From an uncultured Lentisphaeria bacterium (lineage in GTDB: Bacteria; Verrucomicrobiota; Lentisphaeria; Victivallales; Victivallaceae), in contig CALABZ010000183.1 of NCBI GenBank assembly GCA_937888615.1, positions 1 through 14,434 on the forward strand: a stretch of DNA of 14,434 bases, in the 5' to 3' direction. Made by a program: the position numbers and the translations under genes. Positions 7,350 through 13,961 of the stretch are shown piece by piece. Each line of letters begins with the position of its first letter. The stretch's first letter is position 1. Below the pieces are notes generated by a model. It was not told the DNA's origin. It was given only the letters and a program-made list of their open reading frames with translations, and ran no database searches.

Positions 7350-8984
7350 TCAGCCCCCATTGCCCCTTCCCATGTCGGCCGGCTTCCGTGTTTCATGATA
7401 ACGGCCCAAATCAAGCTCCCGCTCAATCTCTTCCCAGAAGGTCCCGGTCAAACTGATGTGAAGAATGTATGACGGTATCATTCCGGACAATGTGCAAATA
7501 TCATCAAACCGTTTCAGATGCAGTGCACGGATTTTTTCTGCCGGCATCCCTTGTTCCATAGACATGGATGCCTGTTTTGCCGCCTCCATGAGCATGCTGA
7601 CCGCATGTCCGGAACCGATTTTTTCCACTCTGTCTTCTAATGAACGTGCAAGAAAGAAGATGCCTTTGAGCAAAACGGAATGTTGCACATCCCATGTGCC
7701 GCCGGGACCATCAATGAAGCTGCTCCAAGTCGGCCAAGGGTGCGCCCGGTAGTGACCAAAGGCATCACGCACTACCAGTGTCGTATCATCGCACAGGGAA
7801 TGCCAGGGTGCGGGAAAACGATTGCTGGCGGTAGTCTTTCCAGTCCCCCCGGGAGCCGCCAATATCACGCCCGAACCATCCCGTTCGGCAAGTGCGCCGT
7901 GAATAAGAAATCCGCCGTTCGCTTGAACTTTGCGCGCAAATATCAGTGACAATTTCACCAGGTTAATATAATGCCCGCCCCAGTGACTGCATGGACATAG
8001 CACACTGACAAAACAATTCTTCATTTTTTCCACCAGTGGAACAAAACAATCTTCTATGGATAAAGGCGTTGCAACCTCGACGGAAAGCCGGTAATGGTTG
8101 TCTGAGATAGAATGATCGGTTCCCGTGGATGTCCTGCTCAATTGCATCACGGATCCCAATTTCGCGACGATTGAGGCGGCCTCCTGATTCCCGACCGCAA
8201 TACTCCAGTGACTTCCATCGGCTAAAATAAGATCATACCCTGCGATTTGTGGCTGTTCGGTATTGACGGGTTGCCGCGGTTCGGTCAACGCATGATCATT
8301 TGATCGGACATCCTGAGGGGTCGGCAGCGTTCTTATATCCACAAACAATTTAAATGGCCGCCGAATATTCCATTGCTGCTTCCTGTCATCGTATTGTCCG
8401 ATCATGCGTCGGCCCGACATAAGTTGAAGCCGGTCTGTACCCGAAACATTAAAAACGACGACACGCGGCCGAACAGAATCCGGCAATATCCAAGAAAACA
8501 GCTGCCGTCGGGCAAGAGTCTGATAGATTGGGCTTATCATGGGGAAAACGCGGTGTCCAAGTGCTTGTCTCCCGCGCACCCAGTGACCGGTCAAACGTCC
8601 TTGCCACCCGCCGCCGATTTTACGCCGCTTCCTGCCGCCGCGCCAAACAGCCACCACCTGACCTTTGATGTCCCCGGAATTCAACCGAAAGGGGTCTTCA
8701 CGGTTGCTGTTGTCTCCTCGTGTGAATATTCCAGTCGGCGTCACCCGTGTCATACGGTGAACGACAAACCGATCAGCCCCGGGAACCTGGAAAAAAACCA
8801 CATCCCCGACACGCAAAGACCGGTCGCAATAAGGCCTAACCTCAATCACTTCCGGCTCATGTAGAATCGGATTCATGCTGATGCCGACATAGATGGCAAA
8901 AAATGGAACCGGAGTATCTTGTTGGTGGCTTTGTGCTTTGGCGGCAGGAGTGGCACCGAGGAGAAAACGAGACGATAATTCCAT
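7350..8984 (-). CDS. scmC: S26 signal-peptidase-like domain fused to HPr-kinase-like P-loop kinase, ScmC-like
   Basis: 544 aa from ATG 8984. Residues about 30-115 resemble an S26 (SipW-type) signal peptidase: ISMNPIL with Ser36 as nucleophile, FVVHRM with His76 as likely base, and FTRGDNSNREDP. No transmembrane anchor is visible. A middle region (about 175-320, VVVFNVSGTDRL) is unassigned and may begin the kinase. Residues about 355-525 look like HprK/ScmC: Walker A APGGTGKTT (377-385), LCDDTTLVV (Asp399-400), HPWPTW and TWDVQHSVLLKGIFFL. HprK relatives in lasso clusters phosphorylate peptide. ATG 8984 has AAGGTG at 7 nt; the frame stays open to 9134 without a Shine-Dalgarno, and ATG 8990 is also possible. 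It abuts the nucleotidyltransferase. Likely roles are leader cleavage and peptide phosphorylation, both inferred. Confidence 0.8.
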   Translation of the reverse strand: MELSSRFLLGATPAAKAQSHQQDTPVPFFAIYVGISMNPILHEPEVIEVRPYCDRSLRVGDVVFFQVPGADRFVVHRMTRVTPTGIFTRGDNSNREDPFRLNSGDIKGQVVAVWRGGRKRRKIGGGWQGRLTGHWVRGRQALGHRVFPMISPIYQTLARRQLFSWILPDSVRPRVVVFNVSGTDRLQLMSGRRMIGQYDDRKQQWNIRRPFKLFVDIRTLPTPQDVRSNDHALTEPRQPVNTEQPQIAGYDLILADGSHWSIAVGNQEAASIVAKLGSVMQLSRTSTGTDHSISDNHYRLSVEVATPLSIEDCFVPLVEKMKNCFVSVLCPCSHWGGHYINLVKLSLIFARKVQANGGFLIHGALAERDGSGVILAAPGGTGKTTASNRFPAPWHSLCDDTTLVVRDAFGHYRAHPWPTWSSFIDGPGGTWDVQHSVLLKGIFFLARSLEDRVEKIGSGHAVSMLMEAAKQASMSMEQGMPAEKIRALHLKRFDDICTLSGMIPSYILHISLTGTFWEEIERELDLGRYHETRKPADMGRGNGG

Positions 8985-9269
8985 TGCCATGCACCTTACC
9001 TTTCGAATTTTAACCGGCGAAATTAAATTCATCATTTTTACTGGAACACGTGTTCGCGGATGACGGCTTTTCGCATTATCGCTTCGACAAGAAAGCAACG
9101 CGGAGGGCGCAACCCGGCCCACTTGAATACACATGCTGATGACGGGGTGAAACCATCACGAAGAACGGCTCTTCTGAAGTCATGATTTCAGAAAAGCACG
9201 TGATGAAATCGTTCCTGGCGCGCCAGACGCAAAACGTCATCCGATGCGATACCGCCGCATAATCAAGGA
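8985..9269 (-). promoter_or_regulatory. 285-nt untranslated spacer between precursor and scmC-like gene, with three palindromes
   Basis: No supportable gene lies here. The spacer contains two perfect 12-bp palindromes, GAACACGTGTTC at 9044-9055 and CTGGCGCGCCAG at 9215-9226, and a 22-bp palindrome at 9172-9193 (arms TTCTGAA and TTCAGAA) broken at one pair only. None is followed by a T-run on the minus strand, so a classical terminator is not visible. A plausible role is an mRNA structure or binding site that lets the precursor be made in excess over the enzymes. A secondary promoter could also lie here; I could not identify one with confidence. Confidence 0.4.
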
Positions 9270-9551
9270 TTAAGCACCGGGAGAAATACCGGCGGTACAC
9301 GCTCCGGTCACGGCAGTGCTGCCGGCGGTACAGGCCGTATAAGCGGAATTACCCTCAGTGCAATACAGGGTTTCCGCGGTGATCCCCTGGCTGCAATATG
9401 CTTGCGCAGTGGTTCCTACCGAGGTGCAATCTCCGGGGTTGGCATTGCTCCCGGAGGCGCAGCTTGCGCCTGCGCCTTTTCCCATCTCGCCCAAGGGCGC
9501 AAGAGCTGGAACTACATACTTTGATTTCCGTTTGGCATTTTGACTAGACAT
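9270..9551 (-). CDS. Candidate RiPP precursor peptide with a six-cysteine 11-residue repeat core
   Basis: 93 aa from ATG 9551. The start is preferred over ATG 9557 because the GAGG of AAAGAGGTATGCAG is 7 nt upstream of 9551 but touches 9557. Residues 1-30 are a short leader (basic KRKSKY, then VVPALAPLGEMGKGAGAS). Residues 31-93 are low-complexity, rich in Gly, Ala, Ser and Thr, with Cys at 31, 42, 53, 64, 74 and 85. Most units fit C-x-x-G-x-x-A-x4, for example CSQGITAETLY and CTAGSTAVTGA. There is no signal peptide and no transmembrane segment. First in the operon ahead of an RRE and two radical SAM/SPASM enzymes, it has the form of a thioether-type (sactipeptide/ranthipeptide-like) precursor, comparable in cysteine number to SCIFF peptides but with regular spacing. 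I recognise no named precursor family. Crosslink chemistry is inferred. Confidence 0.82.
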   Translation of the reverse strand: MSSQNAKRKSKYVVPALAPLGEMGKGAGASCASGSNANPGDCTSVGTTAQAYCSQGITAETLYCTEGNSAYTACTAGSTAVTGACTAGISPGA

Positions 9552-9865
9552 CTGCATACCTCTTTCAGTAAAGTTTTTTTGTTCTTCTACTCACGATGTT
9601 TCACTTAAACCAAGTGGAACATTTCCTACCGGCAGGAAGCCCCAAAAGTGTCACGTTTTACAGCATTCCCACACGAGCGAAACAATGATCGCCGGACTGG
9701 CCGATTATCACTCCACAACTTAAATCTCGTCGTCCTAAAGGGGAAATGTGCACTTACCACGATTGATTTTTACACGAATAAGAAACCCCGTGATTAATGT
9801 ACAGTCCCTAGATATAAAGGTTATTTTTGTACGGCCCATAAGCACACATCAATTGACAACACAAC
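9552..9865 (-). promoter_or_regulatory. 314-nt upstream region of the RiPP operon, with two small hairpins
   Basis: No gene is supported between the lipoprotein stop and the precursor start. This region must hold the operon promoter unless transcription reads through from the lipoprotein gene. I could not pick a convincing -35/-10 pair. Two inverted repeats lie in the probable 5' leader: CACTT-AAACC-AAGTG at 9602-9616 and TTCCTACCGGCAGGAA at 9623-9638 (one mismatched pair). Either may be an operator or an mRNA hairpin. No sigma-54 or riboswitch pattern was recognised. Confidence 0.35.
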
Positions 9866-10252
9866 CTAAAGAGCCGTAATTCGGCTGCCCTTCATGGTAC
9901 CGGAAGTATTCTGGTCGGTCGTATACACGCCTTCAAATTCATTGTCGTTGCTCAGCGTCGCATTCAACTGATAGCTGCGTTTGCCGTCGTTGCGCTTTCC
10001 GGTGAGCGTGAATTTTGAACTTTCCACCACCCCGGTGACGGTAAATTCACCGAAGGCGTCATTGGAGTCTCCGTTCAAGGCGTAGTTTTGCTGGACCAGC
10101 TTCATCGACCCGGTCTGGACGCCATCCCGCCCGGTCTCTTCGAAGGTGTAATTCCACGTTCCGGACAAATTGCACTGTTTCGGCGCCGAGGTACATCCGG
10201 AAATAAATCCGGTGATCGTCAGCAGCATCGCAAGCATCGCTATTTTTTTCAT
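9866..10252 (-). CDS. Small secreted lipoprotein, function unknown
   Basis: 128 aa from ATG 10252. A lipoprotein signal peptide is clear: MKKIAMLAMLLTITG followed by lipobox ISGC with Cys20 as the lipidation site. The mature part (CNLSGTWNYTFEETGRDGVQTGSMKLVQQ, split here by motif: CNLSGTWNYTF, GSMKLVQQNYALNGD, EFEGVYTTDQNTSGTMKGSR) has alternating beta strands and the 'SGTW...G..L...G..L.G' pattern of small lipocalin-like beta-barrel lipoproteins. An in-frame ATG at 10258 is closer to the purine-rich AAAGAAG and is less likely. It follows the surface-repeat gene by about 46 nt and is probably co-transcribed. Role unknown; it probably sits in the envelope. Confidence 0.75.
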   Translation of the reverse strand: MKKIAMLAMLLTITGFISGCTSAPKQCNLSGTWNYTFEETGRDGVQTGSMKLVQQNYALNGDSNDAFGEFTVTGVVESSKFTLTGKRNDGKRSYQLNATLSNDNEFEGVYTTDQNTSGTMKGSRITAL

Positions 10253-10298
10253 GATCATCTTCTTTGTTCTGAAATCTGGCTATTGACGGCAAGGAGCG

Positions 10299-10838
10299 TT
10301 ACAGCCCCCAGTTGACGAAAATCATCACCGGCGCAAACTCGTTCGGGAAATTGGAAAACCATTTCCGGTTCGACTGAATGATGTTGATAAGCCCGATCTG
10401 AAAACCGGAGTCGGTGGTGTCAACATAGTTGACGAAACCGAACTGCAACCCCATAAGCCGCTTCGACACGTTCACCACGCCGGTGGTGAGGCCGGTCATC
10501 AGGCCGCCTGCGTAGTTGATGAATCCGCCGTCCCAGCCGAGGGAGTCGTTCGCCGTATAATTGATCGGCGCCCACTGCACTCCTTTATAGTTGTCGGCAT
10601 AATTGAGCAGGAAAGCCCAATCCAGACCGGCGCTGTTGCTGACGGATCCGTTGACAATACCAAACGCCAGCGACGTCTGCGGGTTCTCTCCCCAGATACT
10701 GAGGGTGATGCCATCAATCGTCGTCGTCCGGTTATAGATCGCGACATCCGGGACGATACTGATGTTGAACGGTTTGGTGTCGGCGAAAGCTCCGAATGAC
10801 ATCAGGGCGACTGTCAGGCATGCGCATATTTTTTTCAT
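10299..10838 (-). CDS. LA_2272-type surface-repeat protein
   Basis: 179 aa from ATG 10838, chosen because AAGGTG lies 7 nt upstream and a signal peptide follows (MKKICACLTVALMSFGAFAD, cleavage after Ala19 or so). The frame stays open to 11003, but that extension overlaps the DUF3309 gene and lacks a signal. The mature protein has repeated glycine-aromatic strands (LAFGIVNG, VQWAPINY, WDGGFINYAGG, LTTGVVNVS, LQFGFVNYV, FQIGLINI) and ends PVMIFVNWGL. This matches the surface-repeat family named after Leptospira LA_2272, predicted to be outer-membrane or surface associated. Function of the family is unknown. Neighbours (BON protein, lipoprotein) also point to the envelope. Confidence 0.8.
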   Translation of the reverse strand: MKKICACLTVALMSFGAFADTKPFNISIVPDVAIYNRTTTIDGITLSIWGENPQTSLAFGIVNGSVSNSAGLDWAFLLNYADNYKGVQWAPINYTANDSLGWDGGFINYAGGLMTGLTTGVVNVSKRLMGLQFGFVNYVDTTDSGFQIGLINIIQSNRKWFSNFPNEFAPVMIFVNWGL

Positions 10839-10906
10839 GATTTTCACCTTTTTTCTGGTTGCATCGACGAATCCCGGGCGGGAAGCGAAGAGAAATTTTA
10901 CTCGGT

Positions 10907-11065
10907 CTAAATTAGTTTCATCAGCACAAGGATCAGCAGAATCACGGCCACGAGGCCAAGTCCGCCGCTGGGAAAGAAGCCCCATTTCCTGCTGTAGGGC
11001 CAAGTGGGCAGTGAGCCCACAAGCAGAAGAATCAACACGATCAGGAGAATTGTTCCGATACTCAT
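10907..11065 (-). CDS. DUF3309-family small membrane protein (52 aa)
   Basis: 52 aa, found by reading the gap by hand. It starts MSIGTILLIVLILLLVGSLP, continues with TWPYSRKWGFFPSGGLG and ends with a second hydrophobic segment LVAVILLILVLMKLI. The two membrane helices around a W-P-Y-S-x-x-W-G-x-x-P-S-G-G-L-G turn are the hallmark of the DUF3309 family, whose usual length is about 50 aa. GGAGC stands 7 nt before the ATG. Function unknown; related small proteins are often stress-inducible, which would suit its place beside a BON-domain gene and a two-component system. It lies 83 nt after the BON gene and 68 nt before the surface-repeat gene. Confidence 0.85.
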   Translation of the reverse strand: MSIGTILLIVLILLLVGSLPTWPYSRKWGFFPSGGLGLVAVILLILVLMKLI

Positions 11066-11094
11066 ATCTTTGCTCCGTTTTTCAGTTTTGGTGC

Positions 11095-11138
11095 GGCCAT
11101 CCGCCGTTGCACCCGTTGCCGAGGCGCCGGGGATGGCC
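11095..11138 (-). other. Stem-loop between the BON and DUF3309 genes
   Basis: Perfect 8-bp arms GGCCATCC (11095-11102) and GGATGGCC (11131-11138) enclose a GC-rich 28-nt loop that can pair further. It lies just after the BON stop codon. No T-run follows on the minus strand, so it is more likely an mRNA-stabilising or partial-termination structure than a strong terminator. Confidence 0.4.
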
Positions 11139-11148
11139 TGCCGCCGAA

Positions 11149-11928
11149 TTATTTGGTCAGGGGAACTTCGACCGTCATCTGGTTATCCACGCCGGTCACG
11201 CCTTGAATGTCGGCGATCAGCTTGCTCACCAGCGATTTCTCAGCATCGTTTTTGGCAATGCCGGTCAGGATGACTTCTCCGTTGCGTGTAGTCACCTTCG
11301 TATTCACGGCACTGGTCGAACGATGCGTCAGCAACGCCGTTTTTACCTGCGCGGTGACGGAAGCGTCATCGATTTTCTCGCCGGCGGTACGTTCTTTCAC
11401 TTTTTTCGCCGCCGCCACCGTCATCATGTTATTCACTCCTTTGACGCCGTCGACATCGGCGGCGTACTCGGTTGTCAGCTCCTTCTGGGCGATGCTGGCG
11501 GCTTCGCCGGTCAGTGTCACCGCGCCGTTTTTCACCTTGATGTCAGTGCCGCCGGCATCGACGTTGCGATGGAACAGCAACGTCAGCTTCACTCTGCGGC
11601 CGATCCACTTGTCCGCGTTTTCGGTGTTGGCTTCCGCTTTCGTCACGAGTTTGTTGTTGACGGAGCTGACGCCGGGCAGGCTTGCCGCAGTCTCTGCCGC
11701 CAGCGTTTTGTGGGATTCGTCCCCGACCGTCCCGGTCAGGGTGACAACCCCGTCTTTCACGTCGGTTTTGATGGAGTCGTCCTGAAGGTAGGTTTTGTAG
11801 ACGTAGGTTTTTTCGAACGACGACTCGATTTTGCTGTCATTTTCCGAAGCGTTCACCGGCGTACCGGCGACGGCCATTGCGGTTATGACTACTGCCAGCG
11901 ACAGCTGACTCATTGCATTACATTTCAT
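11149..11928 (-). CDS. Periplasmic protein with three BON domains (OsmY-like)
   Basis: 259 aa from ATG 11928. This start is chosen because GAGGAA is 6-7 nt upstream and a signal peptide follows (residues 1-28, SLAVVITAMAVAGTPVNAS). The upstream open frame to 12069 includes the promoter and is not coding. Three BON domains follow at about 30-98, 104-174 and 184-255; each shows the V.NGxVxLTG core (KDGVVTLTGTV, KNGAVTLTGEA, RNGEVILTGIA) and a GVxxVxN end. BON domains bind phospholipid membranes. OsmY, the best known member, is a periplasmic stress protein with two such domains. The first domain is the most diverged (YVYKTYLQDDSIKTD). A good promoter stands upstream. It lies directly downstream of a NarL-type two-component pair that might control it. 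Confidence 0.88.
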   Translation of the reverse strand: MKCNAMSQLSLAVVITAMAVAGTPVNASENDSKIESSFEKTYVYKTYLQDDSIKTDVKDGVVTLTGTVGDESHKTLAAETAASLPGVSSVNNKLVTKAEANTENADKWIGRRVKLTLLFHRNVDAGGTDIKVKNGAVTLTGEAASIAQKELTTEYAADVDGVKGVNNMMTVAAAKKVKERTAGEKIDDASVTAQVKTALLTHRSTSAVNTKVTTRNGEVILTGIAKNDAEKSLVSKLIADIQGVTGVDNQMTVEVPLTK

Positions 11929-12060
11929 TTTAATTCCTCGTTTTCTCAGGTTGAGTGGCATTGTTTCGGTGATTGGCTTCGTGCCGGACAGGGTCGAATT
12001 TGTTCGGTACCCTCCTCTTCTGCGGGTCCTGTTTTCGACATTCCCGGTAATAGTCTCGCC

Positions 12061-12088
12061 ATTATACACATAATATATCCTCGAACAA
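12061..12088 (-). promoter_or_regulatory. Sigma-70-type promoter of the BON gene
   Basis: On the minus strand TTGTTC (12088-12083) and a perfect TATAAT (12066-12061) are separated by 16 nt. Transcription would start near 12054, leaving a 5' leader of about 125 nt before the BON start codon. Confidence 0.55.
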
Positions 12089-12122
12089 ACAATTTAATAT
12101 GGGGTTGATACCTACCGTGCAA

Positions 12123-12137
12123 TGGGGTAAAACCCCA
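12123..12137 (-). terminator. Possible terminator hairpin after the response-regulator gene
   Basis: TGGGGT-TTT-ACCCCA on the minus strand forms a 6-bp GC-rich stem about 60 nt after the response-regulator stop and before the BON promoter. The place is right for a terminator, but no run of T follows, so factor-independent activity is doubtful. Confidence 0.3.
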
Positions 12138-12195
12138 CCACCGAATCAAAATCGCCGCTGAGCTTTTCGATAAGATTGCAGGTCAAACCAGCGGC

Positions 12196-12882
12196 TCAGG
12201 GAAAAATGGTGTTTTGAACACTGCTCTCAATAATGCCTGCCGCAATGGCGTAGCGAGTCAGACCGGCAGTATCGTGAATGCCGAGCTTGGTCATCACGTT
12301 TTGGCGGTGTTTTTCAACAGTTTTGATGCTGATATTCAATTCGGCTGCAATCTCCTTGTTGGCGTCGCCCTCCGCGACCCGCTGGAGTACCTCGCGCTCC
12401 CGGGTGGTCAGTTTCCTGACGACTTTTTTGTCCCGGTCAAACGACTGTCCAGGCGGCAACAGCGCCGAGCCGCCCAGCCGATGGGCAACCGACGGACTGT
12501 AGAAGCATTTGTCAGCATAAACCGCCCGGATTGCCCGGGCCAGTATCTGGGCTGATGCCTGCTTAACCAGATAGCCGGCCACTCCGAGCGCGACGACTTG
12601 GTCTATGTAGGCATCGTCGCCGTGCGCGGAGAGCATGATGATCTTGGGTGGAACCTTCATCTGTTGGAGAATCCGGCGCGCAGCTTCAATCCCGTTGAGC
12701 TGCGGCATCGCGATATCAAGCACGACGACATCCGGATGCAACGATAGAACCAAAGTCTCCGTCTGCCGTCCGTCTGCCGCTTCCCCGATCACCTCAAAGC
12801 CACCGTCCAGCTCCAGCAGAGCCCGAATTCCCTCACGGATAATGACGTGATCGTCGGCTAGAATAACAGTATTTTTCTTCAT
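12196..12882 (-). CDS. NarL/FixJ-family response regulator
   Basis: 228 aa. An N-terminal receiver domain has the acidic pair Asp10-Asp11, phospho-acceptor Asp56 (VVLDIAMP), Ser85 (MLSAHGD) and Lys107 (YLVKQAS). A LuxR-type helix-turn-helix at about 157-215 (LTTREREVLQRVAEG, NKEIAAELNISIKTVEKHR) binds DNA. The protein should act as a transcription factor switched on by the histidine kinase encoded 46 nt upstream. GGGGAG precedes ATG 12882. Its target is unknown; the BON, DUF3309 and surface-repeat genes immediately downstream are the obvious candidates. No environmental specificity can be read from the sequence. Confidence 0.93.
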   Translation of the reverse strand: MKKNTVILADDHVIIREGIRALLELDGGFEVIGEAADGRQTETLVLSLHPDVVVLDIAMPQLNGIEAARRILQQMKVPPKIIMLSAHGDDAYIDQVVALGVAGYLVKQASAQILARAIRAVYADKCFYSPSVAHRLGGSALLPPGQSFDRDKKVVRKLTTREREVLQRVAEGDANKEIAAELNISIKTVEKHRQNVMTKLGIHDTAGLTRYAIAAGIIESSVQNTIFP

Positions 12883-12928
12883 GATCGCTCCCCTTGAATG
12901 TTACCGGCTGCAAATGCATGGATTCGAG

Positions 12929-13795
12929 TTAATCCTTGGCATTGCAGTGGGCATTTCCCAATTTTTCGCCGTTACCAAGCGGAATTTTCACGTAAACGAT
13001 GGTGCCGGTATCCGGTGCCGAGATAATAGAAAATTCGCCGCCGACCATCTCGGCTCGCTCACGCATGCCAAGTATGCCCAGCCGCTTTCGCTGCCGGAGA
13101 CGTAATTGGCGTTCCACATTGAAATAAACGCCATCATTGCGGATTTTCATGCTGACGGTATTATTCTCAAGCTGTAGCAAAACCTCAACCAGGCTGGCCT
13201 GGGCGTGCTTTCCAACATTGATAAGCGCCTCCTGGGCGATGCGATAAAGCACGGTTCGCTTGAGACTGTCCAACTGCTTGATCTCTTCAGCCGGCATCGA
13301 AGTGAAATCAATCCGAACTCCGGTTCGTTTACCAAACTCCTTCATTAAAGCACGCAGCGCGGGAATTAGCCCGAGATCGTCCAGCACCGCCGGCCGCAAT
13401 TCATAGGCAAAGCGATGTACCGCGGCAACCGACTTTTCGACCAGCCGTTGCGCAGCAGTAATCTTCCGATTCAAATTTCCGTTATTGGCCGACGCTTCGA
13501 TTTTCAGCGTAGCCAGCCGAACATTGATGCCGGTCAGGATCTGGCTGATCTCGTCGTGCAGTTCGCGGCTGATATATTTTCGCTCCTCCTCTTGTGTCAG
13601 CAAAATCCGATGCGACAAATGGCGCAGCCGCGCCTGCATCAGTTGTGACTCCCCCAGTAACTGGCTGTAATGCTGGCGACTGTCCTTTAGTTCGCTCTCC
13701 AACGCTTTGCGCCGGGCGGTTTCCAGCAGTAGCCGTTGTTTTGCCGCAGCCAGCTTGGCGGCTGATACGGCTTGCGTACGGTTCGGTTGTTTCAT
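12929..13795 (-). CDS. Soluble NarX/DegS-type sensor histidine kinase (HisKA_3 + HATPase_c)
   Basis: 288 aa from ATG 13795. This start has AAGGAG with 8 nt spacing; the GTG at 13804 overlaps that site and is rejected. Residues 1-60 are a charged coiled coil (AAKLAAAKQRLLLETARRK). The HisKA_3 dimerisation box follows with EEERKYISRELHDEIS, His80 as the phosphorylated residue. The ATPase has N-box QEALINVGKHA (about 188-198), NDG (about 220-222, a weak G1 box) and G2 box LGILGMRERAEMVGG (about 239-253). No transmembrane segment and no PAS, GAF or other sensor domain is present, so the signal must come from the cytoplasm, a partner protein or the coiled coil itself. It forms an operon with the response regulator. 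Confidence 0.9.
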   Translation of the reverse strand: MKQPNRTQAVSAAKLAAAKQRLLLETARRKALESELKDSRQHYSQLLGESQLMQARLRHLSHRILLTQEEERKYISRELHDEISQILTGINVRLATLKIEASANNGNLNRKITAAQRLVEKSVAAVHRFAYELRPAVLDDLGLIPALRALMKEFGKRTGVRIDFTSMPAEEIKQLDSLKRTVLYRIAQEALINVGKHAQASLVEVLLQLENNTVSMKIRNDGVYFNVERQLRLRQRKRLGILGMRERAEMVGGEFSIISAPDTGTIVYVKIPLGNGEKLGNAHCNAKD

Positions 13796-13961
13796 CGGAC
13801 ACACTCCTTGCGTGCGGCATCATGCGGATTCTATGAATCCATTTATCTTATTTATTTTCAAGAGTTTATATGACTGATTTCCCTTGGAATCCCTCCTCGC
13901 GATTCTATATTGTATCCTATTCGACACCAACCATATAACAGCAAAAAAAGGAAAAAATACA

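Noticed and set aside
8985..9134. N-terminal extension of the ScmC-like protein to ATG 9134
   Set aside because: No ribosome site precedes 9134 or the ATGs at 9035/9032; the extension is Arg/Ser-rich without domain features, whereas ATG 8984 has AAGGTG at 7 nt.
9076..9240. 54-codon minus-strand ORF (MTFCVWRARNDF...) between precursor and scmC-like gene
   Set aside because: It has no Shine-Dalgarno and no recognisable composition, and it spans the palindromes; probably chance, though a second small peptide cannot be excluded.
9270..9460. Repeats in the precursor considered as CRISPR or DNA tandem repeat
   Set aside because: The periodicity is at protein level (Cys every 10-11 residues); the DNA units are not near-identical and there are no spacers.
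10762..12108. 448-codon open frame on the plus strand
   Set aside because: It is antisense to the BON, DUF3309 and surface-repeat genes, has biased composition (many Arg, His, Phe) and no recognisable domain; the minus-strand genes have signal peptides, Shine-Dalgarno sites and clear families.
12154..12195. Inverted repeat GCCGCTG/CAGCGGC next to the response-regulator stop
   Set aside because: Arms are only 7 bp with a 28-nt loop and no T-run; not convincing as a terminator.
13805..13961. Promoter search upstream of the histidine kinase
   Set aside because: Several AT-rich -10-like hexamers occur, but none has a good -35 at proper spacing, so no promoter was called.
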